Assembly (NCBI GenBank): GCA_963726365.1
Contig: CAVSCI010000008.1
Location: 1 to 64,000, forward strand
Direction: 5' to 3'
From: JAABQG01 sp963726365
GTDB lineage: Bacteria; Pseudomonadota; Gammaproteobacteria; Burkholderiales; Burkholderiaceae_C
DNA: 64,000 nt
Shown here: piece after piece, positions 8,324 through 18,372 of the stretch
Layout: each line of letters starts with the position of its first letter
How positions within the stretch are numbered: the stretch's first letter is position 1
Notes under the pieces: model-generated
Seen by the model: the letters and a program-made list of their open reading frames with translations, nothing else
Told to the model about the DNA's origin: nothing
The model's database searches: none
Position numbers and translations under genes: made by a program

Positions 8324-10928
8324 ATGAGCGACCTGGACAAACATACCCCCATGATGGCCCAGTACCTGGCCATCAAGGCGGAGCACCCCGACACGCTCGT
8401 GTTCTACCGCATGGGCGACTTCTACGAGCTGTTTTTCGCCGACGCTGAAAAAGCGGCGCGCCTGCTCGACATCACGCTGACCCGGCGCGGCCAGTCGGCG
8501 GGCCAGCCAGTCGTCATGGCCGGCGTGCCCTTCCATGCGATGGAAGGCTACCTGGCCCGGCTCATCAAGCACGGCGAGTCGGTCGCAATCTGCGAACAGG
8601 TCGGCGACGTGGCCACGTCCAAAGGGCCCGTGGAGCGCAAGGTGGTGCGCGTGGTCACGCCCGGCACGCTGACCGACACCGAACTGCTGTCCGACAAGAC
8701 CGAATCCATCCTGCTGGCCGTGCATCAGGCGCCGCGCAATACCTGTGGCCTGGCCTGGCTCAGCGTGACGCAGGGCGAACTGCACCTGGCCGAGTGCGCA
8801 GCGGATGAACTGGGCGACTGGCTGGCCCGCATCGCACCCAGCGAGCTGTTGTTCAGCGCCGACGTCACGCCGACCTTCGAACAACGCCTCAAGGGCCTGA
8901 AAGCCAACGTCGCGCGCGGCCTGACGCTGTGCCAGCGCCCCGAATGGCAGTTTGACAGCGCACTGGGCCAGCGCAAGCTGCTCGAACAGTTGCACGCGGC
9001 CACCCTGAGCGCCTGGAACGCCGATGACCTGGCCCATGCGCATGCCGCCGCCGCCGCCTTGCTGGCCTACGCCGAGCACACCCAGGGCCGCGCCCTGTCG
9101 CACGTTCAGCAGTTGAAGGTACAGCGCGGCGATGCGCTGATCGACCTGCCCGTGACGACCCGGCGCAACCTGGAACTGGTGCAGACCCTGCGCGGCGAGG
9201 ATTCGCCCACGCTGTTCTCCCTGCTCGACACCTGCATGACCGGCATGGGCAGCCGCACCCTCAAGCGCTGGCTGCTGGAGCCGCAACGCGACCGCAGCAC
9301 CGCAGCGGCCCGGCTTGAAGCGCTCGACGCCCTGCGCGGCGACCGCGGTGCCGGCCCCTGGAACGCCTTGCGCGGCCAGCTCAAGGGCAGCAGCGACGTG
9401 GAACGCATCACCGCCCGCATCGCGCTGCGCCAGGTGCGCCCGCGCGAACTCGTGGCGCTGCGCTTGACACTACAAAAAGCAGAGCATCTTATGTCCATTC
9501 CACGCTGGAATGGTGCTCTTTTGGCTGATATTTCCCGAAATTTGACCCCACCCGACGGCTGCGCGGCCTTGCTGGCGCAAGCGCTGCTCGAAGAACCCGC
9601 CGCCCTGGTGCGCGACGGCGGCGTCATCGCCAGCGGGCTGGACGCCGAACTGGACGAGCTGCGCGCCATCCAGACGAATTGCGACGCCTTCCTGCTCGAC
9701 CTGGAAACCCGCGAAAAGGCCCGCACCGGCATCGCCAACCTGCGCGTGCAGTTCAACCGCGTGCACGGCTTCTACATCGAGGTCACCCAGGGCCAGCTCG
9801 ACAAGGTGCCCGACGACTACCGTCGCCGCCAGACGCTGAAGAACGCCGAGCGCTTCATCACGCCCGAACTGAAGACCTTCGAGGACAAGGCGCTCAGCGC
9901 CCAGGAACGTGCGCTGGCGCGGGAGAAGTGGCTTTTCGAGCAGTTGCTGGACCGCCTGCAGGCCTTCGTCCCCGCCCTGACCCGGCTGGCGGGCGCGCTG
10001 GCCGCGCTGGACGCGCTGTGCGCGCTGGCCGAGCGCTCGCTCACCCTCAACTGGTGCGCGCCGCAGTTCGCCAAAGAGCCCTGCATCGAGATACGCCAGG
10101 GCCGCCACCCGGTGGTCGAAGCCCGGCTGGCCGAACTGTCGGGCGGCAGCTTCATCGCCAATGACACGGCGCTCGGGCCGAAGCAGCGCATGCAGATCAT
10201 CACCGGCCCCAACATGGGCGGCAAATCGACCTACATGCGGCAGGTGGCACTGATCGTGCTGCTGGCCAGCATGGGCTCCTACGTACCTGCTTCTGCCTGC
10301 CGCCTCGGGCCCGATCGACGCGATCCACACGCGCATCGGCGCGGCCGACGACCTGGCCAATGCGCAGTCCACCTTCATGCTCGAGATGACCGAGGCCGCG
10401 CAGATCTTGCACAGCGCCACGCCGCACAGCCTGGTGCTGATGGACGAGATCGGCCGGGGCACCTCCACCTTTGACGGCCTGGCGCTGGCCAGCGGCATCG
10501 CCGCGCACCTGCACGACAGGACCCAGGCCTTCACGCTGTTTGCCACGCACTATTTCGAGCTGACCGAGTTTCCCGCGAGCCACCACGCCGCCGTCAACGT
10601 GCATGTGAGCGCGGCAGAGGCCGGCGGCGACATCGTCTTCCTGCACGAGATCCAGAGCGGGCCGGCCAGCCGAAGCTACGGCATCCAGGTCGCGCGGCTC
10701 GCCGGCATGCCGGCGGCGGTGCTGACGCACGCACGCCATGCGCTGGCCTCGCTGGAGGCCGGCGCCACCGAAAGTCGCGCCCAGGTGGACCTGTTCGCCG
10801 CGCCGCCAGAGGCCGAAACCCTGCCCCCGAGCGCCGTGGAAGCGCGACTCTCGCAGATCAACCCCGACGTCCTGAGCCCGCGCGAGGCTCTGGACATTCT
10901 TTATTCCCTCAAAAAGCTGAACAGTTGA
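8324..10928 (+). CDS. mutS: DNA mismatch repair protein MutS (one frameshift)
   Basis: The gene encodes MutS, about 868 residues after one frameshift is corrected. Domain I opens with HTPMMAQYLAIKAEHPDTLV and FYRMGDFYELFFADAEKA, the mismatch-binding FxE motif. The Walker A (GPNMGGKSTYMRQ) is in the first frame and the Walker B (LVLMDEIGRGTSTFDGLAL) is in the second. The break is at GGGCCC, 10307-10312: removing one base joins PASACRLG to PIDAIHTRIGAADDLANAQ. Residues about 381-407 are encoded by a dispersed repeat (9466-9545) and look unlike normal MutS. Mismatch repair is conserved, so the frameshift may be a sequencing error. Confidence 0.92.
9466..9545 (+). repeat. Dispersed ~60-bp repeat, in-frame copy inside mutS
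   Basis: An AT-richer block inside mutS carries a strong hairpin: CCATTCCA (9495-9502), loop CGC, TGGAATGG (9506-9513), flanked by AGAGCA (9481-9486) pairing with TGCTCT (9514-9519). The core TCCATTCCACGCTGG is shared with five other places in the window (26477, 32703, 37163, 44217, 52718). It is read in frame and adds about 25 residues to MutS. The outer limits are approximate. Confidence 0.6.
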
Positions 10929-10966
10929 GGACACCACCGATGTTCAGCCCCGAAAAGGAAACCCTC

Positions 10967-11794
10967 ATGACTTACTGTGTCGCCATCAAACTCAACGCCG
11001 GCCTGGTGTTCCTGTCCGACTCGCGCACCAACGCCGGCCTGGACCAGATCAGCACCTTCCGCAAGATGATCGTCTACGAAAAGCCGGGCGACCGCTTCAT
11101 GGTGCTGCTGTCCGCCGGCAACCTGAGCATTTCGCAGTCCGTGCGCGAGATCCTGCAGGTCGAGCAGATCAAGGACCACGAAGGCGGCGACCCCATCACG
11201 ATCTGGAACGCCAAAAGCATGTTCGACGCCGCGCGCGTGCTCGGCGCGGCCGTGCGCCACGTGTATGACCGTGACGCCGCCTCGCTGAAGGCCTCCGGCG
11301 TGGAATTCAACGTCTCGCTGATCTTCGGCGGCCAGATCCAGGGTGAAGCCATGCGCCTGTTCCAGGTCTATTCGGCCGGCAACTTTATTGAAGCGACCCC
11401 TGAGACGCCCTACTTCCAGGTCGGCGAGTCCAAGTACGGCAAACCCGTGCTCGACCGCGTGATCACCCCCGACACCCCGCTGGACGAAGCCGCCAAATGC
11501 GCGCTGGTGTCGATGGACTCCACGCTCAAGTCCAACCTGTCGGTGGGTCTGCCGCTGGACATGGTGGTCTATGAGGCGGACAGGTTCCAGACCGACCGGG
11601 TGATGTGCATCGACGACCAGAACCCCTACTTCCAGATGCTGCACGGCAGCTGGGGCCAGAAGCTGCGCGAGGTGTTCGACAGCATCGAAGACCCGACCTG
11701 GGACGGGAGCGCGACCAAGGTGCCGCTGATGGTGGCATCGGCACGCAACAAGCCGCTCAAGAAGATCACCTCACCGAAGGAGAAGCTGATCTGA
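10967..11794 (+). CDS. Anbu, proteasome-like peptidase (beta-subunit ancestor)
   Basis: This 275-residue protein is an Anbu-type (COG3484) Ntn hydrolase. It starts MTYCVAIKLNAGLVFLSDSR; after Met removal Thr2 would be the catalytic nucleophile, and the LDAGLVF/SDSRTN-type segment is family-typical, as is TFRKM. Anbu proteins assemble into open helical rings with weak proteolytic activity. The family is usually found in an operon with a transglutaminase-like protein, an alpha-E protein and an ATP-grasp protein; none is present nearby, so this copy stands alone between mutS and the convergent mtrB2. A GGA-containing ribosome site precedes the ATG. Confidence 0.85.
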   Translation: MTYCVAIKLNAGLVFLSDSRTNAGLDQISTFRKMIVYEKPGDRFMVLLSAGNLSISQSVREILQVEQIKDHEGGDPITIWNAKSMFDAARVLGAAVRHVYDRDAASLKASGVEFNVSLIFGGQIQGEAMRLFQVYSAGNFIEATPETPYFQVGESKYGKPVLDRVITPDTPLDEAAKCALVSMDSTLKSNLSVGLPLDMVVYEADRFQTDRVMCIDDQNPYFQMLHGSWGQKLREVFDSIEDPTWDGSATKVPLMVASARNKPLKKITSPKEKLI

Positions 11795-11846
11795 CCGGCG
11801 CCGACTGACCCGCGCGCCGATGCCTCGCGGGCTGCGGCCTTGCCGT

Positions 11847-14096
11847 TCAGAACTTGTAGGTGTAGGTCACCCCAAGATAAGTCAGCGTCTGGGTCTGCTT
11901 CAGGCTTAGCCGTGGTGTTGTCGCGAATAGACATACGACGTTCCGTTGTAGTTCCACGCCCAATCATTCGACAGCACGCTGCGCATAGATCAGGTTGACG
12001 CCCAATGACCTGTTCTTGTCAATCTCGTACTTGCCGAACAACTTCAAGGCCGCCTGGCGGAACGTGATATTGGGCAGCCCCCCGGTCGCGGCCAGCAGCG
12101 CCGCGCTGTCGGCACCGGCATAGGTGTCGAGCGTCTGCGCGTAGACGTTCCTGTCATTGACATAGGCCAGATTGCCGCCGACCTCCATCTTGCCATGGGC
12201 TTGCCGGTCAAGCCGAGCCCAGCAGAGATGTTGGTGTTTCAAACGCCATGACTGAGCCCGCCGGTCGCGCCTGGTTCTGCGTCTGCTGCCCCCAGGACGC
12301 ATAAGCCATTGAGGTTCCAGTTGTCAGACAAGGCGTAACTGACGTCCACGACTGAACAGACTCAGTCGGGTTTTTTGCAGGGAATACACCGTCGGCATGG
12401 TGTACTTGTTCGTGCCCCCCTCGGCACTGAACTGCAGGGACAGCTTTTCGTCGGGCTGCCAGTCCCCGAAGAACTTGATCTTCTCCTGCCTGCGATCGGC
12501 CAGCGTCGGCATGAAGATCGCTGTCGAGGAGAATGCGGTGTACGGGTCTGCGACGCTCGCTCACACCTGCGCCCGGATTCGGCTTCAGCCAATCGGAGCC
12601 ATCGCGCTCACTGCCAGGACAACGGATGGACCCGTGAAGGTCTGCGACAAGAACGCGCCGCAGTTCGGCGTACACCCGTCTCGTCCGTCTGCTGGCGCAA
12701 GGCGCTGATGCCGACACTTGCTGGTAGGTCGGCGTATGACGCCACGGTCGATCCCGACGTAATCCGCACCCAGCTGCCCCGGTAGTCGGTCGAGAACTGG
12801 TAGATGGCCTGCAGCTTGCCGTGGACTTTTCCAATCGGCAATTGCTGGTTGGTGTAGGCGAGTCGCCACTGCAGGCGAGTAGGCGGCGATCGGCGTGTTG
12901 TCGTCCCGGTTCGCATAGCGCAGATCGGCCTGCAGCGTGAGCTTGGGAATCGGCCGCGAGGTGATGCCCAGCCATGCCAGCGTTGAATTGACCTCGCCGC
13001 CGAGGTTTGACACGCCGGCCGGTGCCCCGGTCAGGCCGGCACTGGCGAAGTCCTGGTTCTGCGGTTGCCTTGGCATAGGACAGCTTGAAAGAAACCCGCG
13101 TCTTTGGGCCAGATCGTAGTTGCCGGTCAGTGAAACTGGTTAAACTGGTTGTCGGGGCCAGCGCCAGCGGCAGGTTCAGGATCGGCTGCAAACCGGTACT
13201 CAGCGGCAAAAGTGTGCCCAGCGGATTGTTCAGGCTGCCCGGAACGCTGGGGTTGAGCGTGCCATTGTTGTTGCTGGTAGAACGATCCGTAATAGCTGAG
13301 GCTGAGCCGCAGGCTTTCCGCGCATAGTTCAAGCGCGCATCGACCTGACTCGTGGTTCGAATTGACCGGCTGGGGCACCATCAGCGTCGCCCAGCCGGCC
13401 CGATGCCGGTGGTCCCTGGCACATCCCGGCGCATACCCCGACGGGCAATTCATGCCAATGCCAGAAAGACTTCGACCCGTCCTTGTTCTCGGTCTTCAAG
13501 TCGACCTCGAACTGGAGCGCGTTGCGAAATCCACTTGTTGAATCCCAGGCCCACGGCCGAACGCTTGGTCTGCAACTGGGTGTCGTTGCCGGTGCCGGGA
13601 CCGCCTGGCAGATACACGACCTGCGGCGCCGTGGAGCCCGCGCCCACCATGCCGGTGTTGACCGTGTAGGGGTTGGTGTGAACCAGTTCCCCATACGTGG
13701 CCTTGAACGCCATTCACCGGGCTCGGACCAGCTCAAGCCCAGCTCGCGCGACTGGTCCAGAAGGTTGGAGCCGCTGAACTTGAACAGTGTCGAGGCATCC
13801 GGATCGCGGACGCTGTAGTCGAATCCAAGAATGCCCGACGGGGAGTTGTCGTTGTTCAGGCCGAGGGCGTTGTACTGGTTGTAGATCGAGCGGCTACCCG
13901 CGGCCGCCGCTGACAACCCCCAGACCCAGGCTGATCGACGCCTGGGTACTCTTGACTTCGCCGGCGGCTCCGCGGCTTCGGCCGGCTTGGCTTTCTCGTC
14001 CGTGGACTGGGCATGGGCCGCGCCAAGGGCGGCAAACACCGCCAGGGCAATCATCGAGTGCCGGAAGTGGCATGAGGAATCAGATCTTGTCATCAT
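11847..14096 (-). pseudogene. MtrB/PioB-family outer-membrane porin 2, many frameshifts
   Basis: Pieces in all three minus-strand frames line up along the intact porin encoded at 18373-20685 and reach its full length (about 750 residues if repaired). The signal peptide (ALAVFAALGAAHAQS), the segments SIYNQYNALGLNNDNSPSG, GSNLLDQSRELGLSWSEPGE and ADLRYANRDDNTP, and the C-terminal beta-barrel end VTYTYKF are all present. At least ten frame changes occur, for example near 13965, 13712, 13535, 13435, 13350 and 13155. If functional it would be the barrel around MtrA2. It may be a true pseudogene or a poorly read stretch. It lies 13 bp downstream of mtrA2. Confidence 0.85.
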
Positions 14097-14109
14097 TGCT
14101 CTCCCTGGT

Positions 14110-15141
14110 TCAGCGCGTCAGCAGCTGCGGTGTCGGGTTGGTGGCCGACGGGTTGTTGGAGCCGTGGACCTGCGTATGGCAGTTCATGCAGCTGCGGCCC
14201 TGCCAGATCTGCACCACGTTCTTGCCACTGGTGGTGTTGGTGATCAGCGGCTGGGTCTGGCCGGGCGCCTGCGTGTAAACGCCGGGCTGCCCGCCGACGG
14301 CGCCAACGCCACCGGCCACGTGCGGCGTATGACACGACTGGCACAGCATCGGTGGACGCGACACCAGCATGCCCGGAATGACACTGCCATGGGGGCTGTG
14401 GCAATACCCGCAGTTCTCGGCAACCGGCTCGTGCTGGTTGACGAATGGCCCCCGCTTTCCGGCATGGCAGGTGTAGCAGGTCTCGTTGACGCTGTCGCGC
14501 TTGACCAGGGCGGGGCCAACAGAGCCGTGGACGTTGTGGCAATCCGAACACGTCATCTTGCCCTCCGGAATCGGATGCCGCGCGATCAGGTTGATCTGGG
14601 TGCGCTGCGCCTTGTGGCAGGTGAAGCACACGTCGGCCTGCTCCATCTTCGCGAGCACCTTGTCCTTGTTGGTATGGACCTTGTGGCAGCTGTTGCAGGC
14701 CAGGTCTTCATTCTGGTGGCGGCTACCGGTCCAGAGCATCTGCTTCGGACCTTTCTGGTGGCAGGTCTGGCAAACGTCGCTGCGCTGCTCGGCCGTCAGC
14801 GTGGTCTTCTTGCCGAACACCCGGTCCGGCGCGGGCCTGTCCTTGACGCCTTCGGGCTTCTTGACGTGGGTGGGACTCGCGCCATGGCAGGTGATGCAGG
14901 TGGGTACCCGTTCGTTGGCCACGTCACCCATCGGGCGCTGCGCCAGCTGCTCGGCCGCTACCGACATCGGCGGCTTTTTCGCAAAGGGCGCATGGGCACT
15001 GCGGCTCATGTCGGGCAGGTCTTCCTCGTCATGACAACTCACGCACTCGGCCGATGCATCCCGCGCGGTTGCCGCCAAAACGGGCCCGACAAGGCCGAAC
15101 AGGCAGAGCCCGGCAATGGCCATTAAACGCTTGATTCGCAT
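14110..15141 (-). CDS. mtrA: MtrA/DmsE-family decaheme cytochrome c (copy 2)
   Basis: This intact 343-residue protein has a signal peptide (LMAIAGLCLFGLVGPVLAA) and ten CxxCH sites: CVSCH, CITCH, CQTCH, CNSCH, CFTCH, CSDCH, CYTCH, CGYCH, CQSCH and CMNCH. Ten hemes and this length match the MtrA/MtoA/DmsE family (Shewanella MtrA is 333 residues), whose members sit inside an outer-membrane porin and wire electrons across it. It shares with the upstream copy the block VHGSVGP...KRDSV.ETCY.CH..KRGPFV and the C-terminus CHTQVHGSNNP. It lies between two lesion-rich genes yet is undamaged. The family does not by itself tell the direction of electron flow. Confidence 0.93.
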   Translation of the reverse strand: MRIKRLMAIAGLCLFGLVGPVLAATARDASAECVSCHDEEDLPDMSRSAHAPFAKKPPMSVAAEQLAQRPMGDVANERVPTCITCHGASPTHVKKPEGVKDRPAPDRVFGKKTTLTAEQRSDVCQTCHQKGPKQMLWTGSRHQNEDLACNSCHKVHTNKDKVLAKMEQADVCFTCHKAQRTQINLIARHPIPEGKMTCSDCHNVHGSVGPALVKRDSVNETCYTCHAGKRGPFVNQHEPVAENCGYCHSPHGSVIPGMLVSRPPMLCQSCHTPHVAGGVGAVGGQPGVYTQAPGQTQPLITNTTSGKNVVQIWQGRSCMNCHTQVHGSNNPSATNPTPQLLTR

Positions 15142-15210
15142 CCCAAACCCCTAATTGATTGACAGGTCTCGACACCTGTATTGCAACACCCTGAAAGCAC
15201 TGTGGTCAAG

Positions 15211-15242
15211 AAAAACGGGAGGGCCCGTAAAAGCCCTCCCGT
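15211..15242 (-). terminator. Rho-independent terminator after mtrC
   Basis: On the minus strand a perfect 10-bp stem (ACGGGAGGGC paired with GCCCTCCCGT, 8-base loop) is followed by TTTTTC. It lies 22 bp after the mtrC stop and 70 bp before the mtrA2 start, so most mtrC transcripts would end here. Confidence 0.8.
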
Positions 15243-15263
15243 GTTCCAGACCATCCTTTGAGC

Positions 15264-17930
15264 TTACTTCTGACCGTGAACGATGTCCACGCCCTTGAAG
15301 CCGCCAGGCGAGTGGCAGTCGTTGCAGGTTTCGCGCGGCAGTCCGGCGATCTGGCCCTGGTTCGTGTTACCGAACCGCCGGCCGCCAAAGCTGGTCACGT
15401 GACCGATGGCCTTGCTGGAGTCGTGGCAGGACGTGCAGGTGGCGGCCTTCGGCGAGATCACTTCCAGCGTGTTCGGATCGACAGCCGTGCCACTTGAGCG
15501 TCTTGGTGACCACGCGTGCCCGAGCGTCCGATGCCTGCTACCATGAGGACGTCACAGACAGGTGCAGTCGTGGCCAGCTGACGGGTAGGCAACCTCGGGG
15601 AGCGTACGTTCTCGGCAGGCAATCGTCATCGCACCCAGGTGTGCCCAGATCGCGCTTCCAGCGATCCGTTGAATCGTCGCAATGCCATCGAACGTCGTGA
15701 CCCACTGCGACCGGCGTACCCGGCAGCAAGTTCACGAGCCGGTGGAAACCCCGACCAATCGTGAGCTTCTGGTCATCCAGGAAGGCGACCCGCTGCGGTC
15801 ACTTGCCGGTGTTGTCAGAAGGCACCCACCACGACGTTGCCATGCGTGAACGGATACAGGCGCTTCGAGTTGCCATGGATGCCGTGGATCATGCGCTTCA
15901 TCTGGTAGGCCTCGTTGAGCCGACCCTAAGTCCAGCTCGTCATCACGGTGGAGGACACCCGGTTCGGCGTCGTGGCAGACCACGCAAGCCTCCACCGTGT
16001 TGCGTGCACCACTGTGGAAGGCACTGGCCAGCGTGTTCGAACCAGAGGTCGCGCCCAGTGCACCGTGGCAGACGTTGCACTTGTCGTTCGACACGATCAC
16101 GCGGCGTGGTTGCAGGGTGCCGCTGAGCGCCACATCCTTGTAGGTGTGCTGCAGCCAGCGTATTGATCAGCGTGGTGGGCACCACCGGCGGCCGCGGATC
16201 GGCAGCCGACTTGGCCTGCAGCTTCACTTCCTTGATCTGGCCGTAGCTGACCACCCGCGCCGTGCCGAAAGCTGCGGTGTAGGTGGTATCGGCCGGAACG
16301 GTGATGTTCACGGAGTAGTGGTTGCGAGCCATCGTTCGTGCCCATGTAGGCATAGGCATTGGCACCGCTGCCACCGTTGTTGTAAGACGAAAATTCGGTC
16401 ACCGGCTGGAACTGACCGACCATGTTCTGATAGGCCAGATACGAAGCGCAGGTTGCCGAACTTGGTGCTCTGACGAGCAGCTCGTCGGGCTCGCGCAGGG
16501 CGTGCCGTTGTCCGACACGGTCAGGTTGTAGGCCGCATTGTTGTTGGTCGGATCGGACAGGAAGTACTTGACCGTCACGGTACTCGTGCCACCCGCGGTT
16601 GCGGACGGTGTGTACGTGACGTCCTCGATGTTCATCTTGTACTTGGCGGCGTTTTCTTCGTTCTGGTTCCAGTGCACCCGCTCTGGCGACAGCGTCGGAT
16701 TGGACGTCGGGTTGTGGCAGGCCACGCACTGCGGCTATTGGTCATCGCCAGCGGGTTCCGCCGTACCACCGGCATAGGTCGTGTGGCTGGTGTTCCAGCT
16801 CGAGCCGGCTTGTTGGCGTGGCAGGTCAGGCAGGCATCCTTCTGAGACTCTGGTCTTCCAGTTGTCGCCCTGCGGCGTATTGGGGTTGGAAGCCGAGTGG
16901 CACCTGGAACAATTGCGCAGGTCCTGCGGGAAGCCGACTTCCGCGTAGTCATGCTTGCTGTTGCCGTAGCCCCAGATCACGTAATCTTCGCCGCCGACGG
17001 CGCAGCTGGCCAGAGAACCTGCCCGCGTGGATCTTGTGGACCATCGTGGCCATATTCAGAACGTTGCCGCTGTTGGCGTCGGTGGTGCCCGGGTTGTGGC
17101 ACATCACGCAATATTGCGTATCGACGCGACCGCCGCCATGCAGGGCCAGCTTGTCGTGGCATCCGTTGCAGGACGAGACATCGGCCATCTTGCGTGTCTT
17201 GGACGGATCGGTGACAAACACCGACTTGCCGGCGGCGTCCACCGTGAAGTCGACGTAGGGATTGACCAGCACCGTTTCGCCAGCGGCATTCTTGTAGCTC
17301 AGCTGGATCACGACGCGGTGGGTTCGATCGGGCTCGAAGACCACGCCATTGGTCTTGTCGGCTTCCGGGATCCTTGATGTCGGTCGCGAAGACGTAGGTG
17401 TAGTAACCGTCCGGGTTATAGACCAGTTGCGAGGCCAGACCCAGCGACGCCAGCGTCGTGGTGTTCATCTTGGCGTCGGTCGTGGCCTGCGTCGCCGTCG
17501 TGCCAGCTCGGCACGCTGTTGCCGACCAGTTGTAGGGCGTCTTGGCGGTTATTCGGTCCGGTAGACGTAGTTCACCCACTGGTCCGGGTTGCCATTGGTG
17601 CCGGGAACCAGCTTGGCGATCGCGAAGCTGACGTTCGCTGATCGCCAGGTTGCTCACGACCTTGCCATCCGAGAAAACAGAGAAATTGACCTTGGGCGCG
17701 CCGGTCACGGTCACGGCGGGCACACCCGCGTCCTGCACGACGGTGAAGGCCGACGACGAATTGGTCGCCGAATCGTTCGCCGGCACCGCGGCCGCCGCAT
17801 TGATCGCGGCACTTACGGACGTGCCGGGCGGCGGAGCAACCGACGAATCGCCTCCGCCATCCCCACCACAACCTGCCATGGCCAGCGCCATCAGCGCTGC
17901 CGTACCCCAACGAGTCAATGAACTATTCAC
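15264..17930 (-). pseudogene. OmcA/MtrC-family outer-membrane multiheme lipoprotein, many lesions
   Basis: The reading is split over all three frames, with at least twelve frameshifts and an in-frame TAG at 16735-16737. The GTG start at 17930 follows AGGAG and gives a lipoprotein signal with lipobox ALAMAGC. Nine CxxCH sites survive in order: CNGCH, CVMCH, CSRCH, CLTCH, CVACH, CNVCH, CVVCH, CTSCH, CNDCH. A probable tenth (GHDCT...) near 15555-15575 is disrupted. Family landmarks include KLALHGGGRVDTQYCVMCHN and IWGYGNSKHDYAEVGFPQDL. Such proteins are the cell-surface terminal reductases of Mtr conduits. The repaired length is about 880 residues. Whether it is dead or mis-sequenced is unresolved. 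Confidence 0.85.
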
Positions 17931-17998
17931 TTTTCTTCTCCTGTTTTCCCCGGATGAAGCCGGGACACCCACCGAAACCTGCCGCTTTTCCAGTGTCA

Positions 17999-18014
17999 TT
18001 GCCAGATGTAACCC
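17999..18014 (-). other. 16-bp motif shared with the 33.8-kb promoter
   Basis: GGGTTACATCTGGCAA (minus-strand reading) lies 69 bp upstream of the mtrC start. An identical 16-mer is at 33822-33837, 104 bp upstream of the PAPVYVQ-repeat gene and in the same orientation relative to its gene. It may be a regulator-binding site common to two envelope genes. Confidence 0.4.
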
Positions 18015-18027
18015 CTTGGCAACGGCT

Positions 18028-18056
18028 ATTTACACTTTGGGCGAAGCTTAATCCCC
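18028..18056 (-). promoter_or_regulatory. Block shared by the mtrC and mtrA1 promoters
   Basis: On the minus strand this reads GGGGATTAAGCTTCG, four bases, AAGTGTAAAT. A 29-bp stretch at 21922-21950 upstream of mtrA1 matches at 23 of 29 positions without gaps. In both promoters the block starts 44-46 bp downstream of an FNR/Anr box. It could be core promoter, the start of the leader, or a second operator. Confidence 0.6.
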
Positions 18057-18102
18057 AAACGTTGCAAGGTTACCGCCAATTTGAGCAAAAAAACCAACTT
18101 CA

Positions 18103-18116
18103 TTGATAAATATCAA
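18103..18116 (-). promoter_or_regulatory. Perfect FNR/Anr box upstream of mtrC
   Basis: TTGATAAATATCAA matches the FNR/Anr consensus TTGAT-N4-ATCAA at all ten fixed positions and is a near-complete palindrome. It is 172 bp upstream of the mtrC GTG. The rest of the 443-bp gap between mtrB1 and mtrC (17931-18372) contains the two elements listed separately and no gene; no clear terminator for mtrB1 was found. Confidence 0.75.
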
Positions 18117-18372
18117 TGGGCGTCCGCCGCCCCCTACTCCGCCGCCGAAACCGTTGGCATTGCGCAACTTGCATCTTGCTTTTTTGGAGAAATTTGGATA
18201 CCAGCCATGAACTGGCGTTCGTCATTGCGCCGGACCCTTAGCGCACGCCCCCTGTCGAAAGCATTCCAGCGTCCCTGGTGCCCCGAAGCGAAGCGAATCC
18301 CGGCACCGTGGCCCGATGCGGGTCTTGAGAAGGGCCGGGTCGCCGGCGTTCAGCCGTTCAGCCGTTGAGCCG

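Noticed and set aside
8307..8324. TTGAT and ATCAA half-sites upstream of mutS
   Set aside because: The spacer is eight bases instead of four and the site overlaps the mutS start codon.
10290..10330. Programmed frameshifting in mutS (and in suhB and glnS)
   Set aside because: No slippery heptamer, no downstream stimulatory structure, and the positions are not known recoding sites; a sequence error or mutation is simpler.
11809..11831. CCCGCG/CGCGGG hairpin between the Anbu gene and mtrB2 as a terminator
   Set aside because: The stem is only six base pairs and no T-tract follows on either strand.
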